Source: Gordonia rhizosphera NBRC 16068
GTDB taxonomy: Bacteria; Actinomycetota; Actinomycetes; Mycobacteriales; Mycobacteriaceae
Length of the DNA stretch: 49,084 nt
Reading direction: 5' to 3'
Assembly: GCF_000298195.1 (NCBI RefSeq)
Contig: NZ_BAHC01000185.1
Span: 1 to 49,084, forward strand
Positions 7,671 to 15,738 of this stretch are shown piece after piece. The stretch's first letter is position 1; each line of letters opens with the position of its first letter. The translations under genes and the position numbers were made by a program. The notes under the pieces were generated by a model. That model was not told where the DNA came from. It ran no database searches and saw only the letters and a list, made by a program, of their open reading frames with translations.

Positions 7671-9325
7671 GTTACGCCGACCGGCCGTGGCTGGCCCGCT
7701 ACCCCGCGGGCAGCCCGGCCGACATCGAGGCCGAATACGCCACGGCGTTGGATGTTTTCGACGCCGCGGCATCGGCCGGACCCGACGAGCCGTTCATCTA
7801 CTACTTCGACAAGACCCTCACCTTCGCCGAGGTGGATCGGGCCGCCACCGCGTTGGCGGCAACCCTCGTTGCCGAGGGCTTCTCGCCGGGCGACCGTCTC
7901 GCGGTGTACGTGCAGAACAACCCGTCGTTCATCATCGGTCTGCTCGCCGCATGGCGGGCCGGCGGCATCGCGGTGGCGGTCAACCCGATGAACAAGCAAC
8001 GCGAGCTGACCTACATCCTCGGCGACTCGGGTGCCACCGCGCTCCTCACCCTCGACGATCTCTACGTCGATGTGGCGGAACCGGTCATCGCCACCGGGAA
8101 CACGTCGGTACGTACCGTCATCACGACATCGCCGCTGGATTTCCAGACGCGTGACGACCCAAGGCTTTTTGAGGGTGTCGCCCGGCGGCGCAGTCCGGGA
8201 ACCGTCGACCTGGTGGAGATCATCGAGAACCACGACGGCACACCACTACCCGCGCCGGAATTGTCCGCCGACGACACCGCGGTCCTCACCTACACCTCTG
8301 GCACAACCGGAGAGCCCAAGGGCGCCATGAACACTCATGGCAACCTGGCGTTCAACGCCCAGACGTACCGGGACTGGACCGGGCTGAAGCCGGGTGAGGG
8401 TGTACTGGGTATCGCCCCCTTGTTCCACATCACCGGACTGGTTGGCCACGTGATGCTGGCGATGCTCGCCCGGACGCCACTGACCCTGGCACACCGCTTC
8501 GCCCCAGATGTGACGCTCGACGCGATCCGCGAGCACAGGCCGGTGTTCACGGTGGCGGCGATCACCGCGTTCAACGCGCTGTCGGCCGCGCCAGGGGCCA
8601 CCCCGGACGACTTCGCCAGTCTGCGCATCCTCTATTCGGGTGGTGCGCCGATCGCACCCGCGATGGGTGATCGGCTGGAGAAGGTCTTCGGAGCCTACAT
8701 CCACAACATCTACGGCCTGACCGAGACGTCGTCACCGTCGCACGGTGTGCCGTTGGGCGTGCGGGCGCCGGTCGATCCGGCGTCGGGGGCGTTGTCGGTG
8801 GGAGTGCCCGTATTCAACACCGTGGTCCGGGTCATCGACGAGAACGGCGACGACGTACCGGTGGGTGAGATCGGCGAGTTCGCGACCTCGGGACCCCAGG
8901 TGGTCAAGGGCTACTGGAACAAACCGGAGAAGACCGCCGAATCGCTCCCGGGCGGCGAATTGCGCACGGGGGACGTCGGATTCATGGACGCCGACGGTTG
9001 GTTCTACCTCGTCGACCGCAAGAAGGACATGATCAACGCATCCGGATACAAGGTCTGGCCACGCGAGGTGGAGGACGTGCTCTACACCCATCCGGCTGTG
9101 CGCGAGGCGGCGGTCATCGGTGTTCCCGACGAGTACCGCGGGGAAACCGTGAAAGCCTATGTGTCCCTGCGCGACGACGCGACGGCGACGCCTGAGGAAC
9201 TCGTCGCGTTCTGCAAAGAACAGATGGCGGCCTACAAGTATCCGCGGGAGGTGGAGATCGTCGGCGAACTGCCCAAGACGGTCACCGGCAAGATCCTGCG
9301 CCGGGAACTCCGCCAGAAGCAGTAA
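7667..9325 (+). CDS. Class I adenylate-forming acyl-CoA ligase (paralogue B)
   Basis: 552-residue AMP-binding CoA ligase. Motifs in order: TYTSGTTGEPKGAMNTHGN, IYGLTETSSPSHGVP, RTGDVGFMDADGW, LVDRKKDMINASGYKVWP and PKTVTGKILRRELR. Starts at a GTG overlapping the cyclase stop by 4 nt. N-terminal DRPWLARYPAG and much of the rest is shared with the ligase at 3956-5617, so the pair arose by duplication and could act on related acids. A strong hairpin follows the stop codon. Confidence 0.9.
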   Translation: MSYADRPWLARYPAGSPADIEAEYATALDVFDAAASAGPDEPFIYYFDKTLTFAEVDRAATALAATLVAEGFSPGDRLAVYVQNNPSFIIGLLAAWRAGGIAVAVNPMNKQRELTYILGDSGATALLTLDDLYVDVAEPVIATGNTSVRTVITTSPLDFQTRDDPRLFEGVARRRSPGTVDLVEIIENHDGTPLPAPELSADDTAVLTYTSGTTGEPKGAMNTHGNLAFNAQTYRDWTGLKPGEGVLGIAPLFHITGLVGHVMLAMLARTPLTLAHRFAPDVTLDAIREHRPVFTVAAITAFNALSAAPGATPDDFASLRILYSGGAPIAPAMGDRLEKVFGAYIHNIYGLTETSSPSHGVPLGVRAPVDPASGALSVGVPVFNTVVRVIDENGDDVPVGEIGEFATSGPQVVKGYWNKPEKTAESLPGGELRTGDVGFMDADGWFYLVDRKKDMINASGYKVWPREVEDVLYTHPAVREAAVIGVPDEYRGETVKAYVSLRDDATATPEELVAFCKEQMAAYKYPREVEIVGELPKTVTGKILRRELRQKQ

Positions 9326-9331
9326 CCGATA

Positions 9332-9378
9332 CGAAGCGGGGCGGTGGGTGGCGGGTGTGTTGCCCACCGCCCGCTTCG
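9332..9378. terminator. Bidirectional hairpin terminator
   Basis: Inverted repeat between the convergent ligase (ends 9325) and YrdB-like gene (ends 9396). The left arm 9332-9348 pairs with 9363-9378 over about 16 bp with one bulged G and a 14-nt loop. It is GC-rich and lacks a U tract, as is common in actinobacteria. Confidence 0.7.
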
Positions 9379-9395
9379 TCGACTCGGGACCGCGG

Positions 9396-9746
9396 TCAGC
9401 GCCGCGGCGGACCTTCCTGACCCGTGTTGTGTCGATAGAACAGCGGTTCGGTGATCACGACGGCGACCACGAAGACGAGCGCCCAAACCGGACTCGCGCG
9501 GAAGATCGCATACGCGGCGACAAGATAGATGATCGCCTTCACCACGTAATACGGCACCATGGGCAGCCGGTGGGCCGCCTTCGGCGCCATGAACACACCC
9601 CAGAAGCCGACCACCGCGATCAGGATCACCACGGAGACCAGCCATCCGATCACCCCGGTGCCGGCGAACACCAGCCCGAGCGATGCCACCGCACCCCAGG
9701 CGACCAGTTCGAGAACGAAGGCGCCGAGCCCCGCCAGATACTTCAT
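9396..9746 (-). CDS. YrdB-like (DUF2568) small membrane protein
   Basis: 116-residue protein with about four hydrophobic helices (roughly residues 4-28, 33-52, 64-82 and 85-101) and a short charged C-terminal tail. The pattern, including FWGVFMAPKAAHRLP in the middle loop, fits the YrdB/DUF2568 family of integral membrane proteins with no assigned biochemical role. It is a single gene, convergent with the ligase and divergent from the alpha/beta hydrolase. Confidence 0.75.
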   Translation of the reverse strand: MKYLAGLGAFVLELVAWGAVASLGLVFAGTGVIGWLVSVVILIAVVGFWGVFMAPKAAHRLPMVPYYVVKAIIYLVAAYAIFRASPVWALVFVVAVVITEPLFYRHNTGQEGPPRR

Positions 9747-9790
9747 CGTGCCCCCGTCCCGGTAGGTCTCGGCCGCACCCTACCAGTACC

Positions 9791-9826
9791 ATGCTCGAGC
9801 ATCCCGGTTCCTGCGCTTTGTATACT
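9791..9826 (+). promoter_or_regulatory. Promoter with 12-bp palindrome, leaderless gene
   Basis: The perfect palindrome ATGCTCGAGCAT (9791-9802) lies where the -35 element would be for the -10 TATACT at 9821-9826. The ATG at 9834 is 13 nt from the start of the -10, so the transcript is probably leaderless. The palindrome may be a repressor site for the alpha/beta hydrolase gene; no cognate regulator can be named. Confidence 0.55.
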
Positions 9827-9833
9827 CCGTCGC

Positions 9834-10901
9834 ATGTTTGACGGCGTCCGCACTCTTTACCGATTGACCCGCGGCGACCGTGTCGCCGAGGACCGCCCGA
9901 CACCGCACACGGTGATCGCGCAGGCCCAGCACCGCACGCTGCTCCGTTACGGCTCCGACGACGAGTTCGCCGCCGCCCGCTCGGCGCGTCGTCGCCCGGT
10001 GCTGCTGATCCCGCCGCTGGCGGTGCCCGCGCGGTGCTATGACCTCGCGCCGGATATGTCGGTCGTGGCCTTCCTACTGTCGATCGGCCGCATCCCCTAC
10101 GTCGTGGACTTCGACGAAATGAGCTACGCCGACCGCCATCTCGGGTTCGAGGACTTCTTCGACGACATCGTCCCACAGGCCCTCGGGCGGGTCCTCGACG
10201 ATGCCGGTGACGACCTCGACGGCGTCGATCTAGTGGCGTGGAGCCTGGGCGGAACCGTCGCGTTCCTGACGGCCGCCGCCCACCCCGAACTGCCGATTCG
10301 GACGATCACGGCCATCGGCACCCCGCTGGACTATTCGGTCATTCAGCCGTACCCGCTGGTTCGGACCATCACACGGCCGATCGGCCCGACCCCCATCGCG
10401 CTGGCTCTGCGGGCGATGGGCGGCATTCCCGCGCCGCTGGTGCGGGCGGGCTACCGGGCGACGGCGTGGCAGCGGGAACTACGCAAGCCCGGCTACATCC
10501 TGCGCAACGCCGACAACACCGAGGCGCTCGCCCGGATGCAGGTGATCGACTGGTTCCAGGAGGTGCTGCCCGGATATCCCGGCAAACTATCCGAGCAGAT
10601 GTGGACCAATCTCGTCTTCCACAACGAGATCGCCACCGGTGTCCTGCATTTCGACGGCCGACCGGTGGACCTCAGCTCGATCACCTCGCCCATCCAGCTG
10701 TTCGGCAACCACCGCGACGCGATCGTCAGCTGGGCCGGCGCCCACCACGGGGTGGAGGTGTTCACCGGATCAGCCCAGGTGCGCTTCACCACGGTCGAGA
10801 CGAGTCACCTCGGGCTGATCGCCGGCAGCGATGCGGCCGCCCAGACGTGGCCGCGGATCGACGAGTCCCTGTCCGCCTTCGACGGCGCTCACTCGAAGTA
10901 G
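9834..10901 (+). CDS. PhaC-like alpha/beta hydrolase
   Basis: 355-residue alpha/beta-hydrolase. The nucleophile elbow VAWSLGGTVAF (Ser at about residue 138) has serine in place of the cysteine of polyhydroxyalkanoate synthases, although the surrounding sequence (PVLLIPPLAVPARCYDLAP, then YVVDFDE) is of the PhaC-like type. A late His (VETSHLGLIAG) would complete the triad. It is therefore probably an esterase, thioesterase or polyester depolymerase-like enzyme, not a synthase. The start at 9834 follows a -10 at the spacing of a leaderless message. Its 3' end overlaps couM by 13 nt in convergent orientation. Confidence 0.8.
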   Translation: MFDGVRTLYRLTRGDRVAEDRPTPHTVIAQAQHRTLLRYGSDDEFAAARSARRRPVLLIPPLAVPARCYDLAPDMSVVAFLLSIGRIPYVVDFDEMSYADRHLGFEDFFDDIVPQALGRVLDDAGDDLDGVDLVAWSLGGTVAFLTAAAHPELPIRTITAIGTPLDYSVIQPYPLVRTITRPIGPTPIALALRAMGGIPAPLVRAGYRATAWQRELRKPGYILRNADNTEALARMQVIDWFQEVLPGYPGKLSEQMWTNLVFHNEIATGVLHFDGRPVDLSSITSPIQLFGNHRDAIVSWAGAHHGVEVFTGSAQVRFTTVETSHLGLIAGSDAAAQTWPRIDESLSAFDGAHSK

Positions 10902-11371
10902 CGGTACACACCCTCGACGACGACCGCCGGACGCTCGCTGTTCTCGAGTTCGATGACCCCGTCGATGGCGATCTGCACGCCGCCCTTCGGCAGGTGCTCG
11001 ACCGACTTGAGGGTCGCGTTCAGCCGGACCCGACCACCGGCCGGCACCGGGCTGGTGAACCGGACCTTGTTCAGCCCGTAGTTGACGGCCATCTTGATGC
11101 TGTCCACGGAGAAGATCTCGGAGAACATCGGGATGATCAGCGACAGCGTCAGGTAGCCGTGGGCGATCGGCCCGCCGAACGGGCTCTCCTTCGTGGCACG
11201 CTCCGGGTCGACGTGAATCCACTGGTGGTCGTCGGTGGCGTCGGCGAAGGTGTTGATCCGCGGCTGTTCGACCGGGAACCAGGAGCTGACACCGATGACC
11301 TGACCGACGAGGGGGTCGAGATCGGCCAGGGTCGCGACCTTGGTGGCGAAAGCCTGCGTTGCAGTGGTCAT
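10889..11371 (-). CDS. couM: MaoC-like enoyl-CoA hydratase, CouM type
   Basis: 160-residue single hot-dog MaoC-domain hydratase. The active-site block FADATDDHQWIHVDPERA (about residues 42-59) and the downstream FGGPIAHGYLTLSL are typical of Rv0130-like R-hydratases. Third gene of the operon couN-couO-couM, 29 nt after couO. In Rhodococcus jostii RHA1 the couNOM unit carries out beta-oxidative deacetylation of p-hydroxycinnamoyl-CoA; this enzyme would hydrate the side-chain double bond. Assignment rests on family and the identical gene order. Confidence 0.82.
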   Translation of the reverse strand: MTTATQAFATKVATLADLDPLVGQVIGVSSWFPVEQPRINTFADATDDHQWIHVDPERATKESPFGGPIAHGYLTLSLIIPMFSEIFSVDSIKMAVNYGLNKVRFTSPVPAGGRVRLNATLKSVEHLPKGGVQIAIDGVIELENSERPAVVVEGVYRYFE

Positions 11372-11400
11372 GAGTGAGAATCCTTCGTGTCGTGGGAAAG

Positions 11401-12294
11401 TCAGTGCTTGATACCGAGAACACGCATCGCGTTCTCCTTGAAGAGCAGCGGCTCCACTTCGGGTTTCATGTCGAGCTTCGCGTAGTCGGCGAGCCATCGG
11501 TCGACCTGGATGACCGGGAAATCCGAACCGAACAGAACCTTCTGGCGCAGCATCGAATTGGCGGCGCGTACGAGCTGCGGCGGGAAGTACTTCGGCGACC
11601 ACCCGGACAGGTCGATGTAGACATTCGCCTTGTGGGTGGCGATGGAGATCTGCGCGTCGACCCAGGGCACGGCAGGATGCGCCATGACAATGGTCATGTC
11701 GGGGAAGTCCGCGGCGACGTCGTCGAGCAGCATCGGATCCGAGTACCGCAGCTTGATGCCATGTCCACCGGGCAACCCCGCGCCGATACCGGTCTGACCG
11801 GTGTGGAACAGCGCCGGCACACCGCATTCGACGATTGCCTCGTACAGCGGATAGAAACGGCGGTCGTTGGGTTCGAATCCCTGCATGCTCGGGTGGAACT
11901 TGAAGCCCTTCACCCCGAACTGGTCGACCAGGCGATGCACCCGCTTGACGGCGGCCTTCCCCAGCAATGGATCGACAGATCCGAACGGGATGAGAACGTC
12001 GTTGAATTCTGCTGCGCGTTCAGCGATTTCCTCGACGCTGTTCGGCGGATGTCCGGTCGCCGACTGCGCGTCGACGGTGAAGACCACGGCCGCGATGTTG
12101 CGGTCCCGGTAGTGCTGGGCCATCGCTTCGATGGAGGGACTGCGCTCCTCGCCGGACTTGAAGTACTTCTCGGAGGCCGCCATCAGTTCGTCGTCCATCG
12201 AATGATGTCCGCAGCCGTCGATCTCGACGTGGGTGTGGAAGTCGATGGCCTTGATGGCGTCGAAGTCGACGCCGTATTCGTAGCGGGTGCTCAC
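11401..12294 (-). CDS. couO: Amidohydrolase, CouO-type beta-ketoacyl-CoA hydrolase
   Basis: 297-residue amidohydrolase-2 TIM-barrel protein. Metal-ligand motifs are visible: HTH near residue 20, FKFHPSMQGF around 139-148, VMAHPAVPW around 205-213, and LFGSDFPVI with Asp at residue 258. In RHA1 CouO, Asp257 is the metal ligand reported to be essential, and CouO replaces thiolase plus thioesterase by cleaving the aryl-beta-ketopropionyl-CoA. The GTG start overlaps the couN stop (GTGA), so translation is coupled. Product would be 4-hydroxybenzoate (from p-coumarate) or vanillate (from ferulate), feeding pobA/pca downstream. Function is inferred from homology and synteny. Confidence 0.85.
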   Translation of the reverse strand: MSTRYEYGVDFDAIKAIDFHTHVEIDGCGHHSMDDELMAASEKYFKSGEERSPSIEAMAQHYRDRNIAAVVFTVDAQSATGHPPNSVEEIAERAAEFNDVLIPFGSVDPLLGKAAVKRVHRLVDQFGVKGFKFHPSMQGFEPNDRRFYPLYEAIVECGVPALFHTGQTGIGAGLPGGHGIKLRYSDPMLLDDVAADFPDMTIVMAHPAVPWVDAQISIATHKANVYIDLSGWSPKYFPPQLVRAANSMLRQKVLFGSDFPVIQVDRWLADYAKLDMKPEVEPLLFKENAMRVLGIKH

Positions 12295-13208
12295 TTGGTC
12301 ACCGCCAGGACCTCGGCGGGGAATTCCTCGCCGACCGACTCGAGATTGTTCGCGAACGTGCCAGGCCACACCGCGGCGATCTCGTCGGCGCTGAAACCGC
12401 CGTCGTGATAGGCGGTTTCAGTCATCTCCGGGTGCGACCACAAAGCCAGGCGGTCACCGCCGATGGAGATGGCCTGCCCGGTGATGTCGGCTGCGGCATC
12501 GGAAGCGAGGAAGGCGATGACACCGGCGACATCCTCCGGCGTGCCCATGCCGACCTCACGGCGGATCACGTCGGGAAGAATCCCGGTCTCCTTGGCCTCG
12601 TCGATGAAGGGCTTGAAGATCGGCACGGTCTCGGTCATGGCGGTAACCGCGACCGGGCACACCGCATTGGCGGTGATCCCGGCCTTCTTCAGTTCCATCG
12701 CCCAGGTGCGGACCATCCCGACGATGCCGGCCTTCGCGCCCGAATAGTTGGTCTGGCCGAAGTTGCCGCGTTGGCCGGCAGGCGAGCCGATGCAGATGAT
12801 GCGTCCGCCCTCGCCCTGCTCACGGAATCGGTTCACGGCCTCGCGAGCACAGGTGAAGGTACCCCGGAGGTGGACGTTGACGACGGCGTCGAAGTCCTCG
12901 TCGGTCATCTTCCACAGCACCTTGTCGCGCAGGATTCCGGCATTGGTGACCAGGATGTCGAGGCGGCCGAAGTTGTCGACGGCGGCCTGCACGAGCGCCC
13001 GCGCGGTCTCGGTACTGCCGACCGGGGCGACAACGGCAACCGCCTTCCCGCCCTCTGCGACGATCTCGGCGACCGCGGTATCGGCGGTCTCCTGCCGCAC
13101 GTCGTTGACCACGACCGCCGCGCCGCCGCGCGCGAGTTCCTTGGCATAGGCGAGTCCGAGTCCTTGGCCGCTACCCGTGACGATGGCGACCTTGCCGGTG
13201 AGATCCAT
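12291..13208 (-). CDS. couN: SDR dehydrogenase, CouN type
   Basis: 305-residue short-chain dehydrogenase/reductase. The NAD-binding glycine motif TGSGQGLGLAYAKE lies at about residues 11-24, NAGI at about 90, and the catalytic pair YSGAK (about 157-161) follows the upstream Ser of CIGSPAG. It has a C-terminal extension of about 45 residues beyond a standard SDR. It would oxidise the 3-hydroxyacyl-CoA formed by CouM to the beta-keto form. Excellent ribosome site AGGAGG six nt before the ATG at 13208. First gene of couNOM, divergent from couR across a 108-nt gap with a MarR-type operator. Confidence 0.85.
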   Translation of the reverse strand: MDLTGKVAIVTGSGQGLGLAYAKELARGGAAVVVNDVRQETADTAVAEIVAEGGKAVAVVAPVGSTETARALVQAAVDNFGRLDILVTNAGILRDKVLWKMTDEDFDAVVNVHLRGTFTCAREAVNRFREQGEGGRIICIGSPAGQRGNFGQTNYSGAKAGIVGMVRTWAMELKKAGITANAVCPVAVTAMTETVPIFKPFIDEAKETGILPDVIRREVGMGTPEDVAGVIAFLASDAAADITGQAISIGGDRLALWSHPEMTETAYHDGGFSADEIAAVWPGTFANNLESVGEEFPAEVLAVTK

Positions 13209-13254
13209 GAGTGCCTCCTGAGGCGATCGAAGCTGACAATGTGAGTAGACCATC

Positions 13255-13279
13255 AATAATTGAGATTGTCAATGATTGT
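13255..13279. promoter_or_regulatory. MarR-type operator in couN-couR gap
   Basis: AT-rich site with ATTGA-N5-TCAAT dyad symmetry (13259-13273), preceded by the overlapping palindrome TCAATAATTGA (13253-13263). It sits between the divergent couN and couR starts, and a copy identical at 21 of 25 positions lies upstream of couL (15714-15738, opposite strand). This is the expected CouR operator; the p-hydroxycinnamoyl-CoA would be the inducer by analogy with RHA1. Confidence 0.75.
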
Positions 13280-13316
13280 CGGTCTGGTATTCTCTCTGCT
13301 GGACGGAAGGAGGACC

Positions 13317-13760
13317 ATGCAGCGTCAACGTCAACAGCCGATCACCGACGATCTCGGTTTCTTGATGGCCCGCGTCAGCGCTTTGCTGGCCAAGTCCGCC
13401 AATCGTGCACTCGCGCCCCTCGGCCTCAAGGTGCGGGCTTACAGCGTGCTCGCGACGGTCTGCGACCAGCCCGAAGGCATCACACAACGACGACTCGCCG
13501 CAGACGTCGGTCTCGATCCAAGCCAGATCGTCGCACTCGTCGACGACCTGGAGGGCCGCGGCCTTGTGGTCCGCAACACTGACCCCGAGGACCGACGCAA
13601 CAAGCTGATCGTCGCCACGGATGCCGGCCTCGAACTCTGCAGCCAGGCCCGCAAGATCACCGACGCCGCCGCTGCGCAACACCTCGTGGGCTCCGACGAC
13701 AGCGAGATCGACACGCTGCGTGCCGTGCTGTCGCGCGTCCTCGCCACCGAGACGTCCTGA
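13317..13760 (+). CDS. couR: MarR-family repressor, CouR type
   Basis: 147-residue MarR-family regulator with a winged helix-turn-helix (about residues 35-105; GITQRRLAADVGLDPSQIVA followed by LVDDLEGRGLV and the wing NTDPEDRRNKL). ATG at 13317 has GGAGG upstream; a longer frame start at 13260 would lie inside the operator. Divergent from couNOM and convergent with couL. MarR repressors of aromatic pathways commonly bind the aryl-CoA thioester as effector. Two near-identical operator sites in the window mark its likely targets. Confidence 0.83.
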   Translation: MQRQRQQPITDDLGFLMARVSALLAKSANRALAPLGLKVRAYSVLATVCDQPEGITQRRLAADVGLDPSQIVALVDDLEGRGLVVRNTDPEDRRNKLIVATDAGLELCSQARKITDAAAAQHLVGSDDSEIDTLRAVLSRVLATETS

Positions 13761-13773
13761 CAACCCGAATCTC

Positions 13774-13899
13774 GCCGACAGCACCCTCGAATTCACCGAC
13801 AGCACCCAGTCTCCCGCCGACGGCAACCTCGAATTCGCCGACAGCACCCTCGAATTCACCGACAGCACCCAGTCTCCCGCCGACGGCAACCTCGAGCCA
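13774..13899. repeat. Six-unit 21-bp tandem repeat (two 63-bp copies)
   Basis: Six consecutive 21-bp units at 13774, 13795, 13816, 13837, 13858 and 13879, in the order A-B-C-A-B-C. A units begin GCCGACAGCACC and end CTCGAATTC, B units end CAGTCTCCC, C units begin GCCGACGGCAAC. The two 63-bp A-B-C blocks are identical except for the last few bases. The array begins 13 nt after the couR stop and reads open in one frame, but the product has no gene context, so I treat it as non-coding. The period equals two helical turns. Confidence 0.9.
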
Positions 13900-13913
13900 C
13901 CAGATCGCCGAGA

Positions 13914-14077
13914 GTGCACAAATTTCCGTCGATCGTGCGCAGTCATCCGTCGACCGTGCCCAGTTCACGTCTCGACCGTGCACGCAAGATGTTCCTGCGC
14001 AGCCTCGACGGGAATCTCTGCACGCTCGACGGAATTCTGTGCACGGTCGACGGAAATCTGTGCACGATCGACGATGG
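13914..14077. repeat. Inverted pair of 21-bp repeat arrays
   Basis: A second 21-bp repeat family. Units starting GTGCAC/GTGCGC/GTGCCC lie at 13914, 13935, 13956 and 13978, each followed by a CGTCGA(C/T)C core. Reverse-orientation units, with (C/G)TCGACGG then TGCACG, have TGCACG at 14019, 14040 and 14061. The 13914-13934 unit can pair with 14045-14065 at 19 of 21 positions, so a long stem can form. With the preceding array it fills the 376-nt gap between convergent couR (ends 13760) and couL (ends 14137). It probably acts as a transcription barrier or protein-binding array; no gene is seen here. Confidence 0.85.
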
Positions 14078-14136
14078 TCCGGGACCGACGACAACGACGC
14101 GCCCCGACGACGTCTCGCCCCCGACGACGCCTCGCC

Positions 14137-15666
14137 TCAGGCCGGCGTCGCGTATATCTCGCGAAGGCGGTCCTTGCGAATCTTGCCCGTCGCGTTGCGG
14201 GGGATGTCGTCGAGCAGCACCATCGACTTCGGGATCTTGTACTTGGCCAGACGTTCTCCGAGGTACGCCTCCAGCTCCGCGAAGGTCAGCTCAGCGCCTC
14301 GTTCGAGAGTGATTGCCGCGCAACCTACCTCGCCCCATTTCTCGTGCATCACGCCGAACACGCCACAGCCGACGACACCCGGCATCCCCAAGATCACGGC
14401 TTCGATCTCAGCCGGGTAGATGTTCTCTCCGCCGGAGATGATCATGTCCTTGAGGCGGTCCACGATGGTGATGTAGCCCTCGTCATCTCGCACGCCCACA
14501 TCGCCCGATCGGAACCATCCGTCGGCCGTGAACGCGGCGTCTGTCGCATCCGGACGGCCCCAGTACTCGCGCATCACGTTGCGGCCCTGGATCTGGATCT
14601 CGCCGCGCTCACCGGGTTTGGTCTCCACACCGTCGGCGTCGACGACGCGGACATCGGTGAAGAACTGCGGCACCCCGGCGCTACCGATCTTGCGCTCCAC
14701 GTTCTTCGGCGTGAGCACGAGCGCGCCCGGTCCGGTCTCGGTGAGTCCGTAACCCTGACACAGATTCACACCGCGCGCCACGTACGTGTGCAGGGTGCGC
14801 GGGGGTACCGGTGCCGCCGCGACGATCCATCGGCGGATCGACGACAGGTCCGTGCCTGCGAAGTCGGGATGAGAACTCATGGCGTCCAGCATCGTCGGGA
14901 CACCGAACGAATAGGTGACCCCGCGCTCGGCGATGATCCGTAGTGCGCGCCCGGGCTCGAATCCCTCCTCGATGACCACCGTTCCACCCTTGAGCAGGGT
15001 CGGCAGCGAGATGTAATTCAATGCGGCCGTGTGGAACAGAGGCGCGGCGACCAACGCTACCTCGTCACTGCAGAGATCGAGGTCGATGATCGGGTTCATC
15101 ACGGCGAACGTGACACCACCGTGGGTGAGCACCACACCCTTCGGGTTACCGGTCGTGCCAGAGGTGTACATGATGAAGCACGGATCGTCGTGGGTGACCT
15201 CGCAGTCGATGATCTCGGCACTCGCCGCGGCGATGATCGCCTCGTAGCCGAGGGCGTCGTCGTCCGGCTCTCCGTCGACGACGACACGCTGCCCGCCACC
15301 GGCCTCCGCCGTCGCGGTGATCGCGATATCCGACAGCGCGGCCGAGTGGATGAGGACCCGAGCTCCGCAATCACCCAGCGCGTAGGCGACCTCGGGCGTG
15401 GTCAGGCGGGCGTTGAGCGGAACGAGGACGGCTCCCAGCAACCCGGCGGCGAACAAGCCTTCGAGGTAGGCGGGGTGATTCGCGCTCAGGAGGGCGACTC
15501 GGTCACCACGGCCGACACCCAGCTGCGCCAGTGCGTGCGCCAGCCGCGCGGTTCGCTCGACCAGTTGCTGATATGTGAGTTCCTCGTCGCGGAACACGAT
15601 CGCAGTCGCGTCCGGTGATTGACGCGACGCCCGGAATGGCCAGGTTCCCACGCCCTCGTTGCGCAT
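14137..15666 (-). CDS. couL: Hydroxycinnamate:CoA ligase, CouL type
   Basis: 509-residue AMP-binding CoA ligase with YTSGTTGNPKGVVLTHGG, GYGLTETGPGALVL, FRSGDVG, IVDRLKDMIISGGENIYPAE and PRNATGKIRKDRLRE. ATG at 15666 has GAGGAG six nt upstream. A copy of the couN-couR operator is located 48 nt upstream, which ties this ligase to the CouR regulon and supports p-coumarate/ferulate as substrate. Unlike RHA1 couHTL, no couH or couT transporter precedes it. Other aryl acids are possible substrates. Confidence 0.78.
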   Translation of the reverse strand: MRNEGVGTWPFRASRQSPDATAIVFRDEELTYQQLVERTARLAHALAQLGVGRGDRVALLSANHPAYLEGLFAAGLLGAVLVPLNARLTTPEVAYALGDCGARVLIHSAALSDIAITATAEAGGGQRVVVDGEPDDDALGYEAIIAAASAEIIDCEVTHDDPCFIMYTSGTTGNPKGVVLTHGGVTFAVMNPIIDLDLCSDEVALVAAPLFHTAALNYISLPTLLKGGTVVIEEGFEPGRALRIIAERGVTYSFGVPTMLDAMSSHPDFAGTDLSSIRRWIVAAAPVPPRTLHTYVARGVNLCQGYGLTETGPGALVLTPKNVERKIGSAGVPQFFTDVRVVDADGVETKPGERGEIQIQGRNVMREYWGRPDATDAAFTADGWFRSGDVGVRDDEGYITIVDRLKDMIISGGENIYPAEIEAVILGMPGVVGCGVFGVMHEKWGEVGCAAITLERGAELTFAELEAYLGERLAKYKIPKSMVLLDDIPRNATGKIRKDRLREIYATPA

Positions 15667-15713
15667 GTGGTGCTCCTCGTCGGTGGTGACTGTGGTGCCA
15701 ATCACCATATTCC

Positions 15714-15738
15714 ACAACGATTGATAATGTCAATTATT
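15714..15738. promoter_or_regulatory. Second MarR-type (CouR) operator
   Basis: On the minus strand this site shares 21 of 25 bases with the site at 13255-13279, including the dyad ATTGA-N5-TCAAT. It lies between the couL start (15666) and the stop codon of the IclR gene, which overlaps it by two bases. The repeat in two separate cou promoters supports a shared regulator. Confidence 0.72.

Noticed and set aside
9834..10901. Polyhydroxyalkanoate synthase
   Set aside because: The nucleophile is serine (WSLGG) and not cysteine, so a synthase function is unlikely.
11865..11885. Sequence GGGTTCGAATCCC resembling a tRNA T-arm
   Set aside because: It lies inside couO, encoding the residues around GFEPN, and no acceptor, D or anticodon arm can be folded around it.
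13774..14077. Regular repeats that might suggest a CRISPR array
   Set aside because: The 21-bp units are contiguous with no unique spacers, and there are no cas genes nearby.
13761..14136. Open reading frames running through the 21-bp repeats
   Set aside because: Frames are open on both strands only because the repeat length is a multiple of three; there is no ribosome site or conserved domain, and they extend into couR or couL.
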